Of a DNA stretch of 29,972 bases, positions 25,001 through 29,972 are shown in pieces (within the stretch, counting starts at the first letter, position 1; each line of letters begins with the position of its first letter). Under the pieces are notes generated by a model that did no database searches, was not told the DNA's origin, and worked only from the letters and a program-made list of their open reading frames with translations. Source of the stretch: JBGCDD01 sp045105075 (GTDB lineage: Bacteria > Pseudomonadota > Alphaproteobacteria > Rhodobacterales > Rhodobacteraceae); NCBI GenBank assembly GCA_045105075.1, contig JBGCDD010000059.1, positions 1 to 29,972 on the forward strand, read 5' to 3'. Position numbers and translations under genes: made by a program.

Positions 25001-25615
25001 CCAGAAATCAAGAACCGTTTGGTGCGGAAACAAATTGACAAACGCCTTTGAATGGCGCCCTGGCAAACAGAATGTGGCGATATCGGTTTCGCTGCCATTC
25101 AGGCGTTCGACGGCGCCCACCAGCGTGGCCATTGTCGTGGGCTGAAAGTGCGACGCGTCTGGGCGTTGCTTCGTGGCAACCGAGCGTTGCGAAAAAAGCG
25201 ATAGCATGAACGCCACTTTGGGTGGCATGTTGTCAACAAGTGGATTGTACCGAAACCGCAGCGACGAGGCCAGGGACGCGGCGGTGATCGCGCGCACCTC
25301 GACATAGCGCAGCAACGCATTCACATCATGATCGAATGCAAAGCACAGCGCGCCAGTGCGCCAAAGCGCGGGCTTGTCCAATTGCGAATGGTTGTTTTCA
25401 AAATTGGGTGTGTTGGCACACAGCTTTTTCACATCGTCCAGCGCCTTTTCACCGCTGCCCGTCATGATGTAGGTCATAACCCGCTTGGACAAACCGGGGC
25501 TGGCCGTATCGAGGAAACCAAACGGCAAACCTTCGGCTGGGTTCGACGGTGTGCCTGCGTTGTTTCGGTTTTTCCCGCCACCCGAGAAAATGTTTTTGAT
25601 AAAGCCTGCCAACAT
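22004..25615 (-). CDS. DUF4132 (YehI/MolR-type) giant protein, first paralog and first gene of the operon
   Basis: 1203 residues, close to E. coli YehI. An amphipathic start (MLAGFIKNIFSGGGK) is followed by helical HEAT-like repeats (KKAAVRNEAVLVLGGLGTH, about 270-290; QDVRANTARFLADRNAQEA, about 640-670). The C-terminal DUF4132 region has LYTARLNDDLGIVLANADGK, RLYDAMLSTRIWASETWRDD, HPIMRRLIKRMIWRGLD (about 985-1002) and the ending LLSEVWNDLH and AFDPDW. The latter blocks match its downstream paralog nearly residue for residue. The ATG at 25615 has AGGAACAGG shortly upstream. A gap of 78 bases separates it from the paralog. The 161 bases upstream (25616-25776) should hold the operon promoter, but no convincing hexamers stand out. 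HEAT arrays suggest a scaffold. Confidence 0.88.
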   Translation of the reverse strand: MLAGFIKNIFSGGGKNRNNAGTPSNPAEGLPFGFLDTASPGLSKRVMTYIMTGSGEKALDDVKKLCANTPNFENNHSQLDKPALWRTGALCFAFDHDVNALLRYVEVRAITAASLASSLRFRYNPLVDNMPPKVAFMLSLFSQRSVATKQRPDASHFQPTTMATLVGAVERLNGSETDIATFCLPGRHSKAFVNLFPHQTVLDFWSGFSIDAVTDALDRCDAKQRAIVLGLYKQNPLFETKPMLPYLFQQLQGSSKAVRMAVRELLSHHEPSQVEEMAQTLLGSKKAAVRNEAVLVLGGLGTHAALAALTAHKENESNNEVLSSLDLFLKAAETQVIPDDTGYLDAHGDFIALKDLEELETNDSQPFGQEFLQSLAKVDVEVEAEEQATYERRMAHWRENPRKVKDLRKPEPPKTSRIAKTWLDFLNWDPQVGQIEARKFTPLSRQQHQDVIAAIVGDALEQLPIGRVVKLACFDAGSLLGLLHYHSTQPLRMYVQNALRDGRVSARQLIEVTQSFGIKMGYRSETDAGIPAGQEFVRVLLGLGRSYNRASPAFLKGIWEVAAPYVDDIVDALPPRNHDIQVNQNALKILEDFPTVPQIAVQPLLFAAMSPRAKLRDPAQAMLRDVPGINAQLIAMLADKKQDVRANTARFLADRNAQEAVPALIKRLKTEKSELARADMISALSRLGGDTGPYLGRDALIGEAKAFVDKLPNAKITWLSLDAAPELIWADGTPADRVLLDGWLRLAIKLNAPLGSPLFGLYFDQMTPHSARAVADWILQAWLSYDLENLDGHSAAKGILALTHRATPETAGPAIAAFLKKNGRYVSQAKALVETAYAMGSKEAVQVLVATATRFRQRTVCDLADVLVKDLAEARGWSEDELADRSVPTAGFEDDGTLILEVGEQAKLYTARLNDDLGIVLANADGKEVKALPSGTDPTTKEAKAALSAAKKTLKAAATQQQARLYDAMLSTRIWASETWRDDLTEHPIMRRLIKRMIWRGLDGDGAQIASFRPTDEGEFLNADGDDVDLTAFAKIDIAHTANLEEDQREAWLRHLKDFDVKALFPQVSRPVRKLSPDMARARRLDDREGWMLSTFQLRAAAKKAGYERGATGDGGGFTSYRKEFRGSGFWADLNFTGSHVVEEDMPTAINDMQFIAIQDGGYGQVTALGKVPPLLLSEVWNDLHEIASKAAFDPDWSKKSGY

Positions 25616-25776
25616 AACCTGTTCCTGTGCTCATTTTTCGCCGTTTGTCTGCAAATTATTGAGCGAAAGCAGCAAGTCTTTATCCGCTTTGCGACAAAAC
25701 CATGACAATGATGCCCGCGTGCCGATTTTGATCAAGACCACCAAAGTCCAAGGCCATTGAAACGCTGTTTGTGGCG

Positions 25777-26622
25777 CTAAAGATCACAATCACGCGCCTG
25801 CTTTGCAAATTTATCGGCCCACTCTTGGCTTTTCGCGTCCCGCAGCTTGGCAACCGATGGCACAACATCACGCGCCAATGCCGGATCCTGTCCCAGCTTT
25901 TGCAAGATTGACGCAACGACGGTTTGCGGATCTCCAGACAAGTCATCGTACTCCACCCGCATCGGGGCGATTCCTTGGGCGTCAAACCATTTGCACCAGT
26001 CCAGATCATAAGCACGCACTTGCGCCAAACTCTTGGAAATCTGCGCGGCGTCGTAAACCGGCTCACGAGGTGGCGCCAAACGCTCCAGTTCGCGCCCATC
26101 CGCGCTTTGATGCCACAATCCAGTCTGGTTGGCCTTCACCAATGAGATCGCCTGATCCACCTTGTTGGCGCGGGTCAGGTGTATAAAGAGGGTCGGCCCA
26201 AATTGCGCGATGATACGGTCGCGGTCGCTTGTTTGGTCTGGGTGCAGATGCGCCAACTGTTTGGCAAAGAACGCAAAGCTGTGACGTTGAAGGCGCACTC
26301 CAAAAATGCCGGTTGCACCGGTTCCTTGACAGTGGGCGGCGCGAAACAAGGCCATCAGCTCGGCGCGCCTGTCGGTGAATTCAGCCTTTGCCACACCCAG
26401 CGCCAGGCGCCATTGTGCGATGTCTGCTCGATGAAACAGCGACGATGGCTGCCCGCATCGCCCGGTATCTATCAGCAACCGGCACAACAGCGTGCTGCCA
26501 CTTCTGGGACTGGTGCAGATCACATAGGATTTCGGCCGTTTCGCCTTTGTTGGTTCCAAACAAAACTCCTGCGGCCAATCCCTGAAAGAGCGGATCGCCC
26601 TTACCCCGAACACATGGCCCAA
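25777..26622 (-). CDS. Stf0-type sulfotransferase
   Basis: 281 residues. The PAPS 5'-phosphosulfate loop is visible as SYVICTSPRSGSTLLCRLL (PRSGST at 39-44), followed by the Stf0-typical TGRCGQPSSLFHRAD. LTRANKVDQAISLVKANQTGLWH around 150-172 corresponds to the 3'-phosphate-binding helix and the region typical of trehalose 2-sulfotransferase relatives. It would transfer sulfate from PAPS to a hydroxyl on a sugar, lipid or small molecule; acceptor unknown. It is alone on its strand between the DUF4132 operon and the divergent DMSP lyase gene, with 177 bases between its ATG and the lyase start. No signal peptide. The start at 26622 leaves a normal-length N-terminus. Confidence 0.85.
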   Translation of the reverse strand: MGHVFGVRAIRSFRDWPQEFCLEPTKAKRPKSYVICTSPRSGSTLLCRLLIDTGRCGQPSSLFHRADIAQWRLALGVAKAEFTDRRAELMALFRAAHCQGTGATGIFGVRLQRHSFAFFAKQLAHLHPDQTSDRDRIIAQFGPTLFIHLTRANKVDQAISLVKANQTGLWHQSADGRELERLAPPREPVYDAAQISKSLAQVRAYDLDWCKWFDAQGIAPMRVEYDDLSGDPQTVVASILQKLGQDPALARDVVPSVAKLRDAKSQEWADKFAKQARDCDL

Positions 26623-26668
26623 ATCGCAGCCCGTGAGTGCGTGGTTTTCAGTCTAGTCCTGTTGTAGC

Positions 26669-26686
26669 GTTGCATAAAGTGGCAAC
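26669..26686. promoter_or_regulatory. Short inverted repeat in the sulfotransferase / DMSP lyase divergent region
   Basis: GTTGC - 8 bases - GCAAC, a perfect 5-bp dyad (TTGC-N8-GCAA core), about 115 bases before the DMSP lyase ATG and 47 bases before the sulfotransferase ATG. It is of the size expected for a dimeric regulator site, but it is short and no regulator gene lies beside it. Confidence 0.25.
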
Positions 26687-26799
26687 TCGCGTGATGGTTT
26701 TTGCACTGGCGCAGCAGCGACATGAGATCGCGTTGCTCTGGACGCGCGCGCTGGTTAGGGCTGCATCACGTTCAACCTTCTGATGACCAGGTCCGCACC

Positions 26800-27513
26800 A
26801 TGTCTGACACGCCCCAACCCGTTGCCACACCCCAAATGACGCCTGAGCTGCGTTTGATGGAATGCCCCAATTGGGTATATCTGCTGCGCGAATTTGACTC
26901 GCTTTACCGCTATGGTTCGGCCGGGGGCAGCCCATCCATTCGGGGCCATCGCAAACGTGTGCGCGACCGGTTGTCGGCGGCAATGGCGTTGAACCCAGCG
27001 ATCATCGCACGCGCGCACAGCACCAAACCTGTGGTCAAGCATCTGCCGCGCGCGCTGGATCTGGGAGAACGCGGCGCGATGCAGGGCATGGCGCGCGCCT
27101 TGCGCGAGGTGCGCGATGATCTGACCTGGGAATACGGCTATGAGCGCATCGCAAAAGCGCTGAGCCAGAAATATGCTTATTGCGAGATCATCGGCCCACA
27201 AGGTCCGGTTCAATGCGACACAATCATCTTGGGTTTTGTTTTGTTCGCGCCAAACACGACGTATCCACAGCACAGCCACACCGAAATTGAAGAAAGCTAT
27301 ATTTCGGTGGCAGGAGCCTGGTCTGAAAACAACGCAGCGGTGTTCGCCCCGGGCTCTTTGATCTTCAACCGCTCTGGCGACGAGCATCGGATCACCACCG
27401 GAGATCGCGACCCTTGCTTGCTGGCCTATGCCTGGACTGGCCCAGAAGAACGGCTGGCAAAACCGGACATGAAGCTGACCCCCACCCGCAAGACCAAATC
27501 GCTGTTGCGCTGA
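26800..27513 (+). CDS. dddL: Dimethylsulfoniopropionate (DMSP) lyase, DddL-type cupin
   Basis: 237 residues, close to known DddL lengths. N-terminal blocks NWVYLLREFDSLYRYGSAGG and HLPRALDLGERGAMQGMARAL and the C-terminal half FVLFAPNTTYPQHSH, EIEESYISVAGAWSEN, APGSLIFNRSGDEHRITTGD match DddL as I remember it. Metal ligands of the cupin fit HxHx3E (His158, His160, Glu164) plus His196 in the second motif. DddL splits DMSP, an algal osmolyte, into dimethyl sulfide and acrylate. I chose ATG 26800 (MSDTPQ); an upstream in-frame ATG at 26701 would add 33 residues made of promoter-region sequence. No acrylate-metabolism genes (acuI, prpE) or DMSP transporter lie next to it. DddQ or DddW are less likely because they are shorter. 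Confidence 0.85.
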   Translation: MSDTPQPVATPQMTPELRLMECPNWVYLLREFDSLYRYGSAGGSPSIRGHRKRVRDRLSAAMALNPAIIARAHSTKPVVKHLPRALDLGERGAMQGMARALREVRDDLTWEYGYERIAKALSQKYAYCEIIGPQGPVQCDTIILGFVLFAPNTTYPQHSHTEIEESYISVAGAWSENNAAVFAPGSLIFNRSGDEHRITTGDRDPCLLAYAWTGPEERLAKPDMKLTPTRKTKSLLR

Positions 27514-27701
27514 ACAGGTCCGTCGTTTGACATCAAATGTGACTTGGCACTGAAACCTGTGATCGCAACGACATGTGTAAAAATGTGGAACGGCGAAACT
27601 CTTTTAGGGTCTTCACCAAGTATCATTTTGGATTCATCCAAACATCGTTTTTGCGGCTCCCCTCGGTGATGCCTTTCTAGCAGAAAATAGCGCATCCTGA
27701 T

Positions 27702-28569
27702 GTGCCGCACTGGGCCATAAACGCGCACCCCTTCGGGCCTTTTCAACACAGTGCGTGGCAACCGTTCACTCGGATCAACGATTTCTTCACAAATTTTTTT
27801 CAAATTAGCATCCAAACGAAAACGACCAGGCGAACCGGCAAGGCCATTGCCGCCGCCGCAGATGATCCGATCGCGATCTACGCCGCTGATGGCATCACAT
27901 ACCCGCTCGATTTGACATGGTCTGTGCTGCGTTCGGTTTCGGTGATGCACACACAATAGCTGCGCAACATCGGCGTGCATGGCGCCTTTTCCTGCAGTCT
28001 GGATTGCGGTTCACCACGACACCCCAGCGATGTTGCCCTTCGACAGCTGGAGCTTGTTGCAGGAAATTGGCGCCGCATTGATGCTGCGCTTTGATCAACA
28101 GCAACGTTTGGAAACGGTCGAGATGATCACGCGTTTGCGCAAAATTGAAAACCAGTTTTCGGCAGCACTGCGTCAAAACGGGGATTTTGAAGACGTTCTG
28201 GTCAACCTTGTTCCAATTTTGCAAGGATTTCTGGGCGCCGATGGTTTTGCCTTTCAGTATGGCAGCAATCCGCATGTTTCCGGGCGCACGCCGCCAACCC
28301 AATTTGTCCGTGAACTGATCACATGGGCGATCCAACAACGCGAGACTTCGGATCAGTTTCAGACCAGCAAACTGCACGAACAACTGGCCTCTGCCCGCGC
28401 GCATATTGAAACGGCCTGTGGCGTTTTGATCCAACCCATCGCGATGCAACGGGTTTGTCAGCTGATTTGATTTCGTTGACCAATCACACGCACTGTTCAT
28501 TGGGCTGGACGGCCAGAGTCAAAAGACAAGGATGGCACACTGGGACCGCGCAAATCGTTCGACACCTAG
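27702..28569 (+). pseudogene. Bacteriophytochrome remnant (GAF/PHY region), broken by stops and a frameshift
   Basis: The best-preserved pieces are PLDLTWSVLRSVSVMH at about 27903-27950 and, after an in-frame TAG at 27957 (where the family has Tyr), LRNIGVHG. The reading then moves one frame near 27980, with some codons lost, into WIAVHHDTPAMLPF and EIGAALMLRFDQQ, the end of the phytochrome GAF domain. A PHY-like part follows to FQTSKLHEQL and CGVLIQPIAM. A TGA at 28468 replaces the expected Trp of a WFRP motif, another TGA is at 28477 and a TAG at 28567, with HWAGRPES and GPRKSFDT readable between them. The N-terminal PAS part and the histidine kinase are missing. The 5' part (before about 27870) is too degraded to assign, and 27514-27701 shows nothing. 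Confidence 0.75.
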
Positions 28570-28634
28570 GCGGCTGAGAGCGTCCGATTTTCTGTTTATG
28601 AGTAAACTGGGCGATGCTTCCAAACAGAAGGAGC

Positions 28635-29960
28635 ATGATGACAATGGCGATTTCCAAGGATGTTTTAGACGAGCTGCTTATCGGTGTTGAGAACGCGGAC
28701 GATTTGCTGGGGTATCTGGGCCTGATGAAGGAACGGAAGATCAAGTTGATGGAGCGGATGCTGGGTGCTGAGCGGACCGAACATCCTGGCTATGAGCCAG
28801 AGGTACAGCCTGCGACCGAACAGAACAATCGCCGGAATGACACCTCACGCAAGACGCGACAGGGCAATGACGTGCCCCGTGCCAATTGATGTGCCCCGTG
28901 ACCGGACCGTGACCGTGACGGCAGTTTCAAGCCTGAGCTCATCAAGAAAGGTCAGACGCGGGTCGACGGGATGGATGACAAGCTCATTCATTGCCCGGCA
29001 GGCGATTGCGTCACGCCAGAGGCGTGCTTTCAGCAGGACGCAAATCCGGCGAGAGGGGGGGTGTATGCGGCGGGTCTGTCGACGCGCGATATTCGTTCTC
29101 ATCTGGAAGACGTCTATGGCCTGAAGGTGTCCGCAGATTTGATCACCCGCGTGACCGACGCCGTTCTGGAAGAGGTGTCAGACTGGCAGAACCGTGCTCT
29201 GGAGCCGGTCTAGCCCCCGGTCTAGCCCCCGGTCTAGCCCATCGTGTTTCTTGCCGCGCTCCACCTCAAAATCCGCGACAGCGAAAGCCGCCAAGTCAAA
29301 AACAAGGCGGTTTACGTGGCTCTGGGCGTCACGCCAGAAGGCGAACGTGAGGCTCTGGGTCTGTGGATTGCCGCCACCCAAGGCGGTCAAATTCTGGCTC
29401 CCGGTGATGAACAACCTGCGCAATCGTGGGGTCGAAGACATCCTGATCGCTGTTGTTGACGGCCTCAAGGGCTTCCCGCACGCAAACGACTGCCGGGCAG
29501 TGGATGCTCTCAATGCGGCCTGTCCCGAGACCTGCGTGCAAACCTGCATCGTCCACCTCGTGCGCCATTCCCTGAACTTGTGTGGCTGCAAAGACCGCAA
29601 GGTCGTGGCCAAAGATTTGACGCGGATTTATCAGGCCACCGATGGCAAAGAGGCCGAATGGGGCCAGAAATGCCCTTCAATCGCCCCAAGCTGGCGGCGC
29701 GCGTGGCTGGAGGTCATCGCGTTTTTTGCGTTCCCGCCTGCGGTACGCAAAGTCATCTCCACGACGAATGCGATTGAAAGCTTGAACCGGGTGACCAGAA
29801 AAACCACAAAAACGCGCGCCAGCTTGCCAAACGACGACGCCGCACCAAAGCCCATATATCTGGCAATCCGCACCTTCGAGAAGACTGGCAGGGCCGTCAG
29901 AGAATGGGGTGCCGCAAGAAACTTCGCTATCCCACACCCCGAAACGTTCAACACATCACC
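28635..29960 (+). pseudogene. IS256-family transposase, inactivated
   Basis: Recognisable blocks in order: MAISKDVLDELL and GLMKERKIKLMERMLGAE at the start, a stop at 28887 followed by a short duplication-rich stretch, DGSFKPELIKKG, GLSTRDIRSHLEDVYGLKVS, VTDAVLEEVSDWQNRALEPV, three TAG stops in a 12-bp repeat, LKIRDSESRQVKNKAVYVALGV, a frameshift near 29380, then VEDILIAVVDGLKGFP, VQTCIVHLVRHSLN, WRRAWLEVIAFFAFPPAVRK and TTNAIESLNR. The second Asp (VVDG) and the Glu (NAIES) of the catalytic triad remain, but the first Asp is lost (the family FFDAL reads FLAAL). Extra segments interrupt it around 28990-29060 and 29472-29500, and a short in-frame deletion lies near 29650. AAGGAG precedes the start; three clustered ATGs make the exact start uncertain. 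Clearly non-functional. Confidence 0.85.
29205..29240 (+). repeat. Perfect tandem triplicate of a 12-bp unit (CCGGTCTAGCCC)
   Basis: Three identical adjacent copies lie inside the transposase remnant. Each unit reads P-V-stop-P in the transposase frame, where the family has P-V-Tyr-P once. The array is therefore a decayed Tyr codon (TAT to TAG) plus two 12-bp expansions that kept the frame. Confidence 0.92.
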
Positions 29961-29972
29961 CATCAATCGCGC

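Larger units (their letters stand above)
28570..29972 (+). mobile_element. Degenerate IS256-family insertion sequence (right end outside window)
   Basis: The recognisable phytochrome remnant stops around 28569 and is followed by the leader and decayed transposase gene of an IS256-family element. This suggests that the element inserted into, and truncated, the phytochrome gene. The exact left end is uncertain; terminal inverted repeats and target duplication cannot be checked because the right end is beyond the window. Confidence 0.65.

Noticed and set aside
27426..27980. 184-codon minus-strand frame across the dddL 3' end and the phytochrome remnant
   Set aside because: Overlaps the coding end of dddL and lies antisense to phytochrome-like sequence; no motif or RBS. 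A real unknown gene here is not fully excluded.
27895..28500. 201-codon minus-strand frame over the phytochrome remnant
   Set aside because: The plus strand carries clear GAF/PHY signatures; the minus frame is a shadow.
29205..29240. CRISPR-like direct repeats
   Set aside because: Units are 12 bp, contiguous and without spacers, so this is a tandem duplication and not a CRISPR array.

Overview
This 30-kb window looks like an alphaproteobacterial chromosome segment, most likely from a marine Rhodobacteraceae (Roseobacter-group) bacterium. The signs are GC-rich coding sequence, the style of the Liv transporter and BKACE proteins, a DddL-type DMSP lyase, and Stf0-type sulfotransferase and TfdB-type hydroxylase families. 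All assignments come from reading translated sequence and motifs; no database search was run.

Region 1 (1-8727, minus strand) is one long, tightly packed import and catabolism operon. In transcription order it holds a cyclase/formamidase-fold hydrolase, a small cupin, an SDR dehydrogenase, a 3-hydroxyacyl-CoA-type dehydrogenase, a Tat-exported substrate-binding protein, LivG, LivF, LivH, LivM, a beta-keto acid cleavage enzyme (BKACE) and the start of a sulfatase cut by the window edge. A divergent IclR-family regulator (8890-9648) and a candidate operator lie at its head. The logic suggests uptake of an organic acid or amide, oxidation of a beta-hydroxyl to a beta-ketone, and acetyl-CoA-dependent cleavage. 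The substrate is unknown. A TfdB-like FAD phenol hydroxylase (9654-11408) converges on the regulator.

Region 2 (11638-25615, minus strand) is the most intriguing part. It is a six-gene array: two tandem paralogous giant DUF4132 (YehI/MolR-type) proteins, a MoxR AAA+ ATPase, a DUF5682 protein, a VWA protein with an intact MIDAS motif, and a SWIM zinc-finger protein. Gene order and sizes match what I recall of the uncharacterised E. coli yehI-yehL-yehM-yehP-yehQ locus. Every junction from the second DUF4132 gene onward overlaps by 4 to 8 bases, which argues for one co-translated complex. Its function is not known.

Region 3 (25777-27513) has a Stf0-type sulfotransferase (minus) divergent from a DddL-type DMSP lyase (plus), both dealing with sulfur compounds.

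Region 4 (27514-29972) is decaying DNA. It contains a bacteriophytochrome remnant (GAF/PHY part) with several nonsense changes and a frameshift, cut off by an IS256-family transposase remnant. The transposase has itself decayed and contains a perfect triplicated 12-bp repeat bearing TAG stops. No tRNA, rRNA or CRISPR array was seen.
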